DNA of 64,000 bases, from NCBI GenBank assembly GCA_947561585.1, contig CANNZV010000342.1, positions 186,001 to 250,000 of the forward strand, written 5' to 3'. Positions 29,489 to 41,422 of this stretch are shown one piece after another. The notes beneath the pieces were generated by a model. It made no database searches. It saw nothing but the letters and a program-made list of their open reading frames with translations, and was not told where the DNA came from. Source of the stretch: Caprella mutica. Lineage: Eukaryota; Arthropoda; Malacostraca; Amphipoda; Caprellidae. The first letter of the stretch is position 1. Every line of letters starts with the position of its first letter. Position numbers and translations under genes: made by a program.

Positions 29489-29575
29489 CTGGTGAACAAT
29501 GGGACATGCCCTGGTGAACAATGGGACATGCCCTGGTGAACAATGGGACATGCCCTGGTGAAGGATGGGACAGTT
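29489..29575. repeat. 22-bp tandem repeat, four copies
   Basis: TGGTGAACAATGGGACATGC plus CC is repeated three times, with a fourth changed copy (TGGTGAAGGATGGGACAG). A TGTCCCATTGTTCAGC sequence at about 30287 is a related inverted motif. Confidence 0.85.
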
Positions 29576-32390
29576 CATTTAACTATTATATTGTTGAGGT
29601 TATAGTCAAATTTCAAGTTCGAATTATCTCTTTATGTTGTGCCACACTTAGTTGGTTCATACAATATCAGTTTAATGACCTCTAGCTTTACCGATTCCAT
29701 GTCAGGAACATTTGAAAAATGAGACTCATTGCACTTGAATCTTCGCATTACATCAATATTTTGTATTCATCTTTTTCATCCTTTGGCTTGGTAAATTACA
29801 TCAACAGAATACGTTTTAGAAGTCTCATCAAACTCTACAAGAATATAAACCATCATTTCCAACGTTTTCCTACAGGGTTAAGTTTATCCAGTGAGCATAT
29901 CTTGGTCCACTTCTTCAGACGAATGATCAGTTAGATTATGAGTTCTGTACCAGACCAAGAACAAGATCGAGTTTACAGGCTATCTACGGATACTTTATGA
30001 AGTGATTTTTTTTGTGGCACCGTCAATAAACTCTTCTTTCTCTGGAGTATCCGGTTCAATTATGCTGCGTCTTTTTCTTTTATTATGAGAAATTTGTATT
30101 ATATGCTGTGCTTTGTGATGACCTCAGATTGCTAAAGCCCTTGAACATGGTCGAAAGTCCCGCTTCAGCTGGAAGTTCTGTTTCTACAAGAAGCCCTGAA
30201 GCTACAGTTCACGTTATTGGATTAAAAATAGATATTTATTGATTCATATTGAATAACTAGACAGTTTGGTTGACAATATGTCACTGTCCCATTGTTCAGC
30301 AAATTTGCTGTCCCAATGATCACATAACGCCATTTTGAAAACATCTATCTATGTATATCTATATATATAATACGCTACATCTGTGTGTGTCTGTCTGTCT
30401 GTGTGTTACTTGGAGCAATATTACTCACAAACGGTTAGACCCAAATCGACTTGAAAATTTACAACTTTTTGGAAAGTCGTGTCGAATTCAACGTGTTACA
30501 AGGATTTTTCGAAATTCAAACTGGTTTACGAATTATTAACACTTGATTTATAATGGGATATATAGGAATTAATTCGACATACTTTCCAGGATATTTTCAG
30601 AGACTATCCAACAGAATGGGCTGAAATTTTCTGGAAACCTCCGGCCTATGGTCCTACAGAACGCTATTGATTTGTTTTACGAAATTCAAACGAGTTTTTG
30701 AATTCTTCAAATTTTAAGTTTTGATGGAATAGATAGGGATTTAATTCAAATCAGGAAATACTTGGTAACATACGAAATAAACAAAAAAATAAAATTTGAA
30801 TTAATTGAATCCAAAAAATATCTACAATATGTAAAAATGGTCAACAAAAATGACTGCGTTAACAGTTTTCCGAAATTCGAAGTTCTTTTCGAGATATGAC
30901 AAAAATTAGAAAATGAATAATAAAATTTTTCCTCACGAAAATAAATGACATATTTTGCACGATTGAAAATTTAATAATTAATTTTAATATTGATATTGAA
31001 ATATCCGAAATAAATGATATTTAGAATATTTTTTATCAAATTATAACGAATTTTACATAATTATATTAATTAATTTAAATGAATTAAATATCAGCTGCTA
31101 ACTACATATTGTGATTTTATTTCTTTTATTTCAATCATTGAACTGATTGATGTAGCTAATTATTTTAATTTTTCATAATGTAATTATTTGAATAATGTTT
31201 ATAAATTGTAGTTATTTATACAGCTATCTTATATAATAATTTATGATTTACAAGACAGTGCTCTACACAAATTGATGACGTCACGGGACGGAAAAATTTT
31301 CTTTACTGGTACCTATATATCATTTTTATGAAATGTAATGGAAAACGGTATGTGTAATGCATATGAACAAACACAATAAGTAGTGCACTTATATATTAAT
31401 ATCAAAAATCATTTTATAGGGTTGGATTTAAGCCTAGTTTCAATAGTTTGAACATTTTAGTAGATACATACAGTTTGTAAGTGCTTAAATATACAGTCAT
31501 AATAATTGCTAATTTGACATAAATGATTTTTCACTATTGCCCTGTGTAGTGTTTGTATGATTACAAGAATAGCCCTACTGATGGCGTCAAAACATACAAT
31601 GAAACCAAGGAATACACATATACGGTAGCTATCATCTACAAATGCAGGGAAAATTCTATCAGTAAGATGCATAAAGGCAAGTTCTGTGTTTTTATTTTGT
31701 TGAGAATACAAACTGGTTTTCAAAAAATTTCATGAGGAACGTGATCTCATATTTTTCTAGATATTTTATCTGAAAACCATTAAGGATTCAGACAAAATAT
31801 TCAATTGATAGAATTTTCCCTGCATTTGTAGATGGTAGCTACTATAAACATCCTGTGGCGAATTGAAAAAAGAAAATAAAAAGGGCTTACACAAGGACGA
31901 AAAACACAAAAAAGTTTAAATTGGTATAATTTATTTCCATATGGTAGAAGTAAAAATAAATCCTACTGTTTTTCATTAAATTAACGTTTAGGTTTTTGGA
32001 AATTTCATTCATGGAAATACTTCTTCATCACCAATAACGATGAGTCCGAGCCTTACATGCATCTTAAAAGGATAATATCTAAAATCATGTTTAACAATTC
32101 AATGAAATGTGTGTTTCTGTTTAGTGATGTCTAATCCGTTCCTTCTGATTGATATTTTTGGTTTCTCAATGAGCTGTTCATGAACAATATTAATGTGTTC
32201 ATTCTTTTTTGCGTGCAACATGATCGCATTTTGATCAAATTCAAAGTGGTTTCTTCAGTCTTGAATTTATTAACATTTGCCAATATGGTTTTATAGTTGG
32301 TGGAAATCCTTCCAGAAAGTGTTGTTCAAGATGAGGGTCAACCTTTTTAAAGTTTGCAGAGTTTAAATAACTTGTCACCACAAAATTCCT
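29576..32390. other. Gene-free interval with possible element ends
   Basis: No supportable gene. At about 30348-30420 the sequence TCTATATATATAATACGC followed by CTGTGTGTGTCTGTCTGTC resembles the 5' end of some Helitron-like elements, but no matching 3' end was found. The rest is AT-rich (often over 75% by eye). Confidence 0.3.
31624..31843. repeat. 39-bp inverted repeat, 142-bp loop
   Basis: 31624-31662 and 31805-31843 are near-perfect reverse complements (shared core CTACAAATGCAGGGAAAATT, about three mismatches). This could be a hairpin or the inner arms of a MITE; no target duplication was identified. Confidence 0.8.
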
Positions 32391-32588
32391 TTGTCCCTTT
32401 TTAACTTTTTATTAAAAGATAACCAAAATATTTTTTATGCAGACGTCACGAAAATTTTCCATGTCCATGAAGATCTAGACATACTTATTGAACAAGTCAA
32501 TGAGAAACTATCTCTATTGTCCGAATGGTGCTGCTACAACAAAATGGTGGCTGTCAGAGTTGGCTATGCTTTATCCAGGATACAGTAA
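32391..32588 (+). pseudogene. Reverse transcriptase fragment, palm region
   Basis: Reads NIFYADVTKIFHVHEDLDIL and then NEKLSLLSEWCCYNKMV. It matches the YADDTK...L...L..W...N.L...K segment around the RT catalytic Asp pair of CR1-like elements, with the second Asp changed to Val. It is only a fragment. Confidence 0.6.
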
Positions 32589-33079
32589 CATAGGGTATGG
32601 TAATCAGCTGATCTAATCTAGTTTGACGTGACCACCGGGTGACTGGAAATGGTGACTCTGACCACAATTTGAAACATGGGAAAACCTATTTAAGCTTAGT
32701 CACTTCCAAATTTAATTTTTTTCTTATCAATTACTAACTAGGCAATGGTTAATTGTATTTCCATTATTTTTTCCTTAACTGTTAATCATATGAACTACAA
32801 TTTAGCAGTTAACTAGCACTCGTTTAGGCTCCTAGGTAGCTTATGTTCAAGACCCTATTTTTTATAGATAAGTTAAAGAAATGAACAATAAAAACACACC
32901 TGAATTATATCTATATATTCTAATTTGAGGTTCTATCGCCCTTTTCGATTTTCATTTCAAAGTTCTCGATATTAACATGCAAATACGAGGAATTATGAGC
33001 CGCTCGGTCACAAACAAGGAATGTGATGTTTTGGTGACGTCATATTTTTGTATTGTCTACTAGGTACTATATCCTTTTA

Positions 33080-34460
33080 TGTTCCTGTACCCTGGCTTTA
33101 TCAAAAGTTCACTCTATTAACTACGGTGTTCCCCAGGGCGGTGTTCTTGGGTCAGGTTTGTTCTTGTTGTTCATAAATAATCTATACCTAGAATTCTATA
33201 ACTTCACTTATTCTACTGACGACACAACTCTAACTTTTTGTGATGCTGATTATGGATCACTTATAACTAGCACTAATGTATGCCTAGCTAGCTTATATGA
33301 CTGGACTGCAAGGAACAGACTTTCTTTAAAGGTCCTCTCCAGGCTCCGGGAAAAAATTGAGTTTATTACATAATATTATTGAACTAAGGTCTACGATCAT
33401 TATTCTGCAAACCACATACAATTCGGTTCAGTATATATTTTATAATTTGTTTTTAAAGTTTTTTAATACTCTGTGAGCAACAATTGAGCGAATCACTAAT
33501 CTGATCCCCAAGAAGAAGATTGTACACTCTTTGTTTTGATTAAAAATTTGAATTTGATAAACAAACCATGCGTTTTCGGCCTTTATTTTAAATATTAATT
33601 GTTTACTAAAGTATATAAACGTTTCTATTATAAGTTCATTGAATTTTATATACCTTTACAAATGGATTTTTAAACCTAATACCTTGTTGACAATCAAAAC
33701 AAATGGTGTACATTCTTTTTCTTAAGGCTGAAAATTTCTCAAATTAGAAAGCCGGAAGTAAAATATGTTTTGTAGAGTTTTGATTATAAAAATCTTTAAA
33801 TGCATATAAAATTAAAAATATGCTACCAAATTCGATGCGATTTGCAGCAAAATGATAAGAAACATTAGCCTCGTTGAATAAGGCAATGAAAATATTTGCT
33901 TGGAAAGGACCTTTAAATGCCGATAACACTTAAATACTGATAACAGTGTTATTAGTAACTAATCGTACTAAATTTATTGAAACTTGTATTACGCATTAAT
34001 GATACTATTCGTGAATTTGATGATTGTATTTGGTTTTTAGGTTTGCTACTGGATAGAAATTTAACTTTCAACAATCACATTAATTATATTTGTATTACAG
34101 CTTGCTTAAACCTCTTAAGACTAAAAAAAAGACATAGGTTAAAAATTGTCTATTTTATATTATGATCAAGTCTGAGAAAATCAAGCACCTCCCTCTCCAA
34201 AAAAAGTAAAAAAGTGAGACACTCCCCTTAAGCAACAATCTAGAGGAAATATAATTTATCCTAATCACTCCCAATATACTAGATCATTCTCATTGGCTGT
34301 TCCAGAATTTCAGAGACTAACTCAATGTCAACGTTCCCTTTCTCATGCAGGACCTAAATGTTGGAATGACATCCTAGGGGATATTCGTTCATCTGCTTCA
34401 TTAAGTATTTTTAAACGTAGATTTAGGAATTTCTTACTCGAGGCTATGGCAAACTGATAA
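33080..34460 (+). pseudogene. CR1-like ORF2 3' half, interrupted by a TTAA MITE
   Basis: 33080-33329 reads INYGVPQGGVLG, LFLLFINNL, a degraded YSTDDTTL and WTARNRLSL. After the MITE at 33330-33912 it resumes as NADNT, FIETCI, FLGLLLDRNLTFNNHI and, in other frames, RSFSLAVPEFQRLTQCQRSL, CWNDILGDIRSSASLS and FKRRFRNFLLEAMAN before a stop at about 34458. This is the standard CR1-like order through the C-terminus. Frameshifts and stops make it inactive. The 3' UTR probably runs to about 34750 (TTCAATAAAGTTCATC). The part from 33956 onward belongs to the tandemly repeated unit and recurs near 43378 and 52926. Confidence 0.65.
33330..33912. mobile_element. TTAA-flanked MITE (583 bp)
   Basis: TTAA (33326-33329) | AGGTCCTCTCCAGG ... 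TTGGAAAGGACCT | TTAA (33913-33916). Removing it with one TTAA restores the local reverse transcriptase reading LSL-NAD, so the boundaries are well supported. TTAA targets are typical of piggyBac and Kolobok elements. A related left end occurs at 62386. Confidence 0.8.
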
Positions 34461-36332
34461 TCTCTTTATTTTAGTTTTACTCCATGTATCATTTACAATA
34501 ATTATAGTAGATTCTATCTATATATTATCTGTCAATAGCTGTTTTCCCTTGTGTTCTTACTCACAGGCATTCAATTCTTTTCTGTGAGTAATTATACATG
34601 TATAAACTTCCTAGTTTGTATAATGATTGATATTGTTTTGCTCGAAAAGTTTCATGTGAAACTTCGTATGGGCTTAAATATTCTGTATTCCATTTAATGT
34701 TTAGGTAACTACTGTCATTTTATTATTCAATAAAGTTCATCATTCTCATTTTAGTGCAACAAATCAGTTGATGCGAAAAATTAACGTTGCAACTTTGAAT
34801 TTCTTTCACTTTTATGTTTTTGTGACTAAGATTTTGTCATTAAATGTAAAGGATATTTTTCCAGTTTGAATTTCATTCTTCACAACGGCTGGTGGTTCAG
34901 TGTGGAAGTCGGAGTGACTTTTAATTATTTCCAGTTTCACAAGTTCACTTTTTAGTATTAAATAAGTAATTCAGTTTAAAATTTCGGTAAATTATCAAAG
35001 TCAAGCGATTACCAAAACAATCAGAGACAATTTACAGAGTTTGCCTTTTCTAAGATATTCGTTAACCCTTAAAAGACTGACTGAGGAGTTTAAGCTCGAC
35101 AAACCAAATTCATTCAATATATTAACATCATTTCCATCAATCTTGGGTAAATAAAATTTTGGCCAGTACATTAATATGATAAAAGCTATTAACTGACTAA
35201 AAATCGTACAATTCGAGCTACTGGTTTCCTAAATATCATTGTGTGAAGAATCCTCTCAAATTTTGTCAGTCCAATTAGGGTTAAAATATATGAAAAAAAT
35301 CAATTAAACTGTCTGAATAATTTCTTAAATAAAATTATGAGAAGAAATTGGGATGAGTAAAAAACTGAATAAATTCAACAAACAAATTATTATTATTTTA
35401 GTATCACGAGAGAAATTAAGTTAATTATTTAATTCTAAACATCGGTATTTATTCTGAGTGTTACAAAAAGACAAAACTGTTAAACTGTTGTGAGGACACA
35501 GTCGGTAGAATATCACCGAGAAAGTTACTATCCAAGAGGTTGATGTACATAATTAAATTAATGTGATTTAGTAGAGTGTTTAACGTCTGAAACGAATGCC
35601 ATACCACAGACGTTATTATACTGAATAATTAGTTAAATTAGAAGAGAAATAAGAAACTATGGGAATAAATACCCATGAAAAAATGTTAAAATTAAAATTA
35701 ATATTTCCTAACATAATACTTGAAATACACAAATGAAATAATCTTAAATTCTAAACATTGATAATAATGATCTTAAATGTCAAATTAACATAAAGAAATA
35801 AGTTGTCATCCTAATTAAATACACAATTGAAATTAGGACCCAAAATATTGTCAATAAAATAAAACCTAAAAATATTCACAAATTACCAACTTAATCCAAT
35901 TTGAGTCAGAAAAGTTAGTTTAAAATTATAATTTTGTGACGTCATACTATTACTTATTGACCAACTCACTAAATAGACTGTGGTCAAAATTGACCAATAT
36001 AACAAACAATAAGACCATAACAGTAAGGGTTGTTTGTAATTCGAAACAGTACCAACCTAGTACTAAAATGAAAAACATAATTAAAAGGTAGAGAACGGTA
36101 CATCACATTTAGACACCTAATACTAAAAGAAAATAACCTAATACCTAATAACCTGAATAATACTACCATTTTTACAAAATGAGAAAAACAGATCATAATA
36201 CTAAAAAAACCTAATACCTAAGAACCTGAATGAGACAAACATTCTTAGAAAAATAGCAACCAGGTCATAACATTCAAACACTTAATACTAACCAAGCATA
36301 TTTAATAAGTAACAGAGTGCATCTCTTAAAAT
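34461..36332. other. Unit 1 interval 3' of innexin
   Basis: After the CR1-like 3' UTR (to about 34750) the interval is AT-rich and holds no supportable gene. It should contain the innexin 3' UTR (minus strand). Short CCTAATAC/ATACTA repeats fill 36110-36310. Confidence 0.5.
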
Positions 36333-37469
36333 CTACACAGATAAAGCAGAAGACTCGGAATTGTTTTTCTCGTCTTCCAGCCCCACCATTTTTGGTTCCA
36401 TGGTGGACACAATCTGCCAGAGCATTCGAGAACTGGTGTGCTGTTTCAGTCTGTACAGGAGGTAGACGTCTCCAACGCTACACTTCTTCAGCAGTCTCCG
36501 CAAAACGACTCTGACTTTGAGATCCTCTTTCCTAGCTTGGTCAGTCTTTGAAAATCTTAGAAGGAAGACTCTAAACGAAGGAAAGGCGACGATTAAAGTC
36601 AGGAAGACGATGTAGGCGATGGTAGTTACCAGAAGGAACATCAGCCACCACCAAAGGAAGAAGAAGATCTTCTCGTACAGCTCCATGTGGGTTAGATGGC
36701 AACCGTACTCCTCAGTTCTGGCTGAAGTCAGTTGCATCATCGGTGTTATTTGGCAGATGGTGAATGGCGGGAAAGTACGAGAGATTGCATCGGTGAACCT
36801 GACCGGGTCACGGTACAAAGACAGAATATTGATGACTCCGTAGCTCAAGAACCTCCCTTGCATGAAGAAGTTCAAAGTGAAAATACTGCAAATGTTCAAA
36901 GCCAAAGCTATGACGTTGCAAAGGAAGTACCTGTAGAAGAGACCGTCGTGAAGCCTCTGATTCTCTTCAAAGTGCTTAGCAATGACGTTGATAAGTTTTT
37001 TTTCACTAACTTCCTTGAAATCACCCTGGTTAGCAGCTGCCAATTCCAAGAGACGTGCAGTTCTAGGATTATCCAAATTCTTAGATATTTTCCTGGGAAG
37101 GTAATAGACGAAGCCGAGTATCAAGATAGAAATCGGCAGCCACCGGTAGAACATGATGTTCTTGACCTCTCCATCCTCAGGATCTGTGAAGGAGTTGTAG
37201 GAGAGGCAGAGGTTGACATGATCTGGTCGGGAGGTACTTTCAGCGTTATACCGACTGGCACAAACGATAGAATCTTTGTGGTACCAAGAATACCAAACCG
37301 CTGAGAATATTCCCAGACAGATCCAGAAGGTGTACTTATAGTGCAATTTCAGAACCACTCCATCGCAGGTTGCTGTGGAGTGCTGACGCTTCCTCTTAAT
37401 GAACTGAATCACTTGGCTGATGACAGTTTTGAAAATGTCAGCACCGCTGGCTTGGCCGGCAATAGGCAT
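36333..37469 (-). CDS. Innexin, copy 1
   Basis: 378 residues. Gap-junction channel protein of invertebrates; six or eight subunits form a hemichannel in the plasma membrane. Four membrane segments at about 43-62, 111-125, 180-202 and 268-292. Two extracellular loops each carry the diagnostic Cys pair: C70/C88 and C239/C257. FYRWLP (107-112) stands at the YYQWV signature after loop 1, with conservative changes. EKIFFFLWWWLM opens TM4 as in other innexins. The coding region is one exon. An acceptor (TTTTTAG) lies 7 nt before the ATG, so a 5' UTR intron separates it from the promoter near 43145. The frame is intact. Copy-specific residues include R73, T282, I293 and V332. Confidence 0.93.
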   Translation of the reverse strand: MPIAGQASGADIFKTVISQVIQFIKRKRQHSTATCDGVVLKLHYKYTFWICLGIFSAVWYSWYHKDSIVCASRYNAESTSRPDHVNLCLSYNSFTDPEDGEVKNIMFYRWLPISILILGFVYYLPRKISKNLDNPRTARLLELAAANQGDFKEVSEKKLINVIAKHFEENQRLHDGLFYRYFLCNVIALALNICSIFTLNFFMQGRFLSYGVINILSLYRDPVRFTDAISRTFPPFTICQITPMMQLTSARTEEYGCHLTHMELYEKIFFFLWWWLMFLLVTTIAYIVFLTLIVAFPSFRVFLLRFSKTDQARKEDLKVRVVLRRLLKKCSVGDVYLLYRLKQHTSSRMLWQIVSTMEPKMVGLEDEKNNSESSALSV

Positions 37470-37821
37470 CTTTGAGCTAAAAAGAAGAAGAAGATTGTTA
37501 GATTTTATGACTTTTCTATAAAAAGTTGAGTGGTGGTGGTGATTTTATATGATTTACTAATTCATTTTGAAATAATTTGAACTGTTATTATATTAATTTC
37601 TTACCTTTTTCAAGGGTTAAAACCTAACGAAAATATTATCAATGCAGGAAGTAGGTAGGACTAGTTTGTAGGTAGTAGTTGGTATGTAGAATGGATAATT
37701 TCAAGATGTATGTCTCAACACAAAGGCAGTGGAGTCAAGTACAATTGAAAATCTGAAAAGCGAAAAGGATTTAGTAATTGCATTTGATATGATGGATAAA
37801 TGTACTTTTATAGTGAAAATA

Positions 37822-39384
37822 AACTGCGCCCATCGCTTTATTGCAGATCACTATTTTGAGAATAATTTTAATAATATTGATCGTACAAAAGTGAAACTTT
37901 GGTCACTGGAAAATTGCTTCTATGTTAGTATCTTGCTGAAATATTTTTTGAATCCATGAGAAAATTGGAAAGTTATGAACGTTTATGTATTTTAAAGGCA
38001 TTTTAACTGTCCATCGCTTTATTGCAGCTCTGTGAAAAGGCCAAAAAATGGGCGATTAACTTCTACCGAGAGGGTAAAAATTGTAACAGGTCCTGCAGTA
38101 GGGTTTAATCTTCTATATTTAGCTAATGAATTTGGGAGGGATAAGAGAAACATAGTTTCTATTGTGGAAGATCCCGACACCAACCCAAGGAGAGATGAGG
38201 GTACGAGGAGAAGCTTTTTCCCCTCGAAATATTCGAAAACTACCCAGGCAGGTTATAAGGCAGCCAAATAACACTAGTGCCTCCATTTTCGACTAGGCTG
38301 TCATTGGTTATTCGTCCAAACAGTGTCTTAAATGAGACAACAAGGAACGTGGAGCCCATTTCCAGGCCTCCTATGGACAAGACCCAAAAGGAAAAAGGCA
38401 TAAGATGTACACAGAATTACATGAAAACAAACTTCCTACTCGTTCTTTTAACAGATGAGGAAAGAGCCACCCATGATTGTCTGGATGGATGGGTTTAAGT
38501 TTGGATCCTACTGGAGCTGTTTATCCACACTGGTTTTGTCGTCAACAAGGAGGCTGAGGCTTTATGTTTTAAGCGGGCATCATTGGTGAAACGTTAATAT
38601 TGGCCCTTTTCGAGTACTAGAGGGTGTAAACCTAACAATCCAATCCTACATTGCCTCTTTTGTTGAGTACTTGTTCCCTTGGCCTAATAGTTTGAAATTA
38701 TCTCTTTGGCAAAAGATGATTTTCTTGCAATACTTTGCACAATCTCATGCTTGAAGGGTTAAAACTTCTTTCCTCATATCTCTGGGCATCAAGTGAGAGA
38801 CTCTCATGACTTGACTGCCTTTTTCTCTGGTCTCAAGCCCCATTGAGCATTTCTGACCGTTTCATTTGAGACATTACATCAGGACTGTTTTGACGTAAGA
38901 CCAATGACAGCCTTGTCAAAAATGGAGGCACTAGTGTCATTTAGCTGCCTTATGACCTGCCTGCATATTTTTCGCATATTTCGAGGGGAAATTCTTTTTC
39001 TCGTACCCTCATCTCTCCTTGGGTTTGTGTCGGGATCTTCCACAAAAGAAACTATTGTTCTCTTAACCCTTCCAAGTTATAAAGCTAAATATAGAAGAGT
39101 CCTTCCTTCTACAGGACCTGCTACAATTGTTACCCTCTCGGTAGAAGTTAATCGCCAATTTTTTGGCCTTTTCACAGAGCTGCAATAAAGCGATGGACAG
39201 TTAAAATGCCTTCAAAATACATAAACGTTCATAACTTTCAAATTTTCTCATGGATTCAAAAAATATTTCAGCAAGATACTAACATAGAAGCAATCTTCCA
39301 GTGACTAAAGTTTCACTCTGTACGATCAATATTATTAAAATTATTCACAAAATCTTGATCTGCAATAAAGCGATGGACTCAGTT
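37822..39384. mobile_element. TA-flanked fold-back DNA transposon in unit 1
   Basis: 1563 bp with TA at 37820-37821 and 39385-39386. Ends AACTGCG..CATCGCTTTATTG and complement. The two arms (about 37822-38320 and 38890-39384) are imperfect inverted repeats of about 490 bp, and each repeats the CCATCGCTTTATTGCAG end motif a second time about 200 bp inward. The unique centre (about 38320-38890) has no transposase. Within the left arm, 38032-38271 encodes RLTSTERVKIV...NEFGRDKRNIV, which could be a helix-turn-helix N-terminus of a Tc1/mariner-type transposase. Confidence 0.8.
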
Positions 39385-39408
39385 TAAGTTACTGAATAAC
39401 TTTGTTGG

Positions 39409-39636
39409 ATGAAAAGTAATGTGAACAGCCAATTACCATTTTATTTTTTATTATTTTTAATCCTCCTTTTTATTGGAAGAAATCTCGAAATATTCAAAAG
39501 AATATTTGTTTTAATGGAGAATGTAAAATCAAAGGAAGAAAAATTACAAATTTTCGAAATTCTACCAATCGATTGGCAAACAATTCGACATGAGGAGATG
39601 CGAAGAAGAACAGGATTGGAAAAAGAAAGAATGTGA
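39409..39636 (+). CDS. 75-codon hypothetical ORF, copy 1
   Basis: Encodes a possible short membrane protein: hydrophobic stretch at residues about 10-24 (PFYFLLFLILLFI), then a charged helix ending RRRTGLEKERM. The same ORF occurs in all three units with one substitution. That is weak evidence, because the units are nearly identical overall. I recognise no family. It lies in the long innexin UTR intron, on the opposite strand. Confidence 0.2.
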   Translation: MKSNVNSQLPFYFLLFLILLFIGRNLEIFKRIFVLMENVKSKEEKLQIFEILPIDWQTIRHEEMRRRTGLEKERM

Positions 39637-41418
39637 AGAGAAGTGATCCTGTTTATATTGTCTTTGTGGTTAGTGGAATTTCCTGGTTAATTTTAATTGG
39701 TTTATAACTTCTGCCGTGTAATTCTTATTGCTTAGAACATTTAGTTTAATATAGGAAATAGAATATATTATGAAAATGGATAATTTATATTTATTCATTT
39801 TAAGATTTTATTTGTATCATAAGCACTAGCTTCAAGGGGCTGCTCCCTTTTAATAATATTATATTAGCATATATTGTCCTAAGATAACAAAAAAGTTAAA
39901 CATTTCTAAAAGAAAATATGTCAGAAATAATTGTATCTTTTCCTAATAATTTTAGACTCTACTAAGTTTAGAAACGTTTCACCCACAAACCACGTGGTTT
40001 AAAACAGCTGATTTGTATTAAGGATATAACCACAACTAAAGCGTGGTTAAGAAATGGAAAATTGTTGAATTTATTGGTGATATAAAATAGAGGAATTGTG
40101 TTATTTTAATTACTCCTACGTGAACATATTAAGATTACTGATAATTTAATTAAACAAGTAGCGAATTCTCGTACCATATTCTAAATTATATATAGAGAAT
40201 TAAAACAATTTCATTATTTACATATTTTGATTAAATACGATTAATTAAAATAAGAAAATGAATTTTACTAATTAAATTATTAATTGTCTTTTGTTAGTTT
40301 GGATTTTTTCAAATATCACTCGAAAACACGTGGTAATATAAATACAAATTAAAGCACGTGGTAATGCGCAAATGATCGATACATTTAACTATTAAATTAT
40401 CATTAAATATAATATATTTAAGTATTATATTCAAGATAGCTTTTCTATCTCAGAATTAATCTCAAGTAATTTTAATCTCATTTTAACAGGTATTTCGAGT
40501 ATTAAATTTTCTTAATAATTGAAATGTATTTAAAATTGTAATATATCAAATGAATATAATTGACTATTTATTTAATTGTAAAAAAGTAATTAAGAAAGAT
40601 AATCATAAAAGAACTGAGTAAAACATGGATAAATTACGTACTCGAGTTCTGAGAATTATTTTCGACGCTTCAGACCGATCAGAAATGGATACCTATAGTA
40701 TTCGATTTACCATGAAAAACTTACATATTATGAATAAATATAATAATTTAACTATTTTAATAATATGATATAGTATGTATTAAATCATAAATATAAACTG
40801 GTAATTTAGGCCAACTTTTAAATCCTGTATCATAAAGAATCTGAAACTAATGAATAATTTACCTCAATTAAATATTTAAGAAAAATACCTATATTGTGTA
40901 GTAAAATTACAACGAGAAAAACTATATGAAAAATATTCTATTAATGTTAATTGGTATCTGAAAATCTTTATAATTAATTGACTAATTACAATAATTTCAT
41001 TGGTATCTGACCAGTAATTAATTTCGACTCTTCTGACCGATCGGAAATGAATACCTCAAGAATTCAGACCACATTTAAACTTGTATACACTAAATAAGTA
41101 TTGGAGACCTGACCATTCGTCAGAGGAATACTCGCCGACTGAGAATTTGCAGCGTGATTTATGGTCAACAGTATATAAAATTGCATCCAATTTTTCATAT
41201 AATAAGTCTAGACTCTAGATTGAGAAAGAAAATGATCACCCTGTGTTTTTTTTTCTATAAATGATGCTTATGTCGGTAGAAACATAAATTACATGTTTAA
41301 TTAACCTTGGTGAATTGCCTGGCGGTGAAAAGTCCGACGATGAGTTTTCCTAAAACTTTAAATATTATAGTATATTCATTAAAGATAGAAGACCTACATA
41401 AATAGTAAAACAGTAAAT
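39637..41418. other. Unit 1 intronic interval with three CACGTG sites
   Basis: AT-rich, no gene. CACGTG occurs at 39991, 40327 and 40355, all followed by GT(A/T)A or GGTT-like bases; the same three sites recur in units 2 and 3. They lie inside the presumed innexin UTR intron. An inverted CCACGTGG/CCACGC pair nearby may instead be part of a MITE. Confidence 0.3.
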
Positions 41419-41422
41419 TTAA

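Noticed and set aside
36317..37304. Plus-strand ORFs antisense to the innexin genes (also at 45724 and 56350)
   Set aside because: They are shadows of a strongly coding minus strand and have no recognisable domain.
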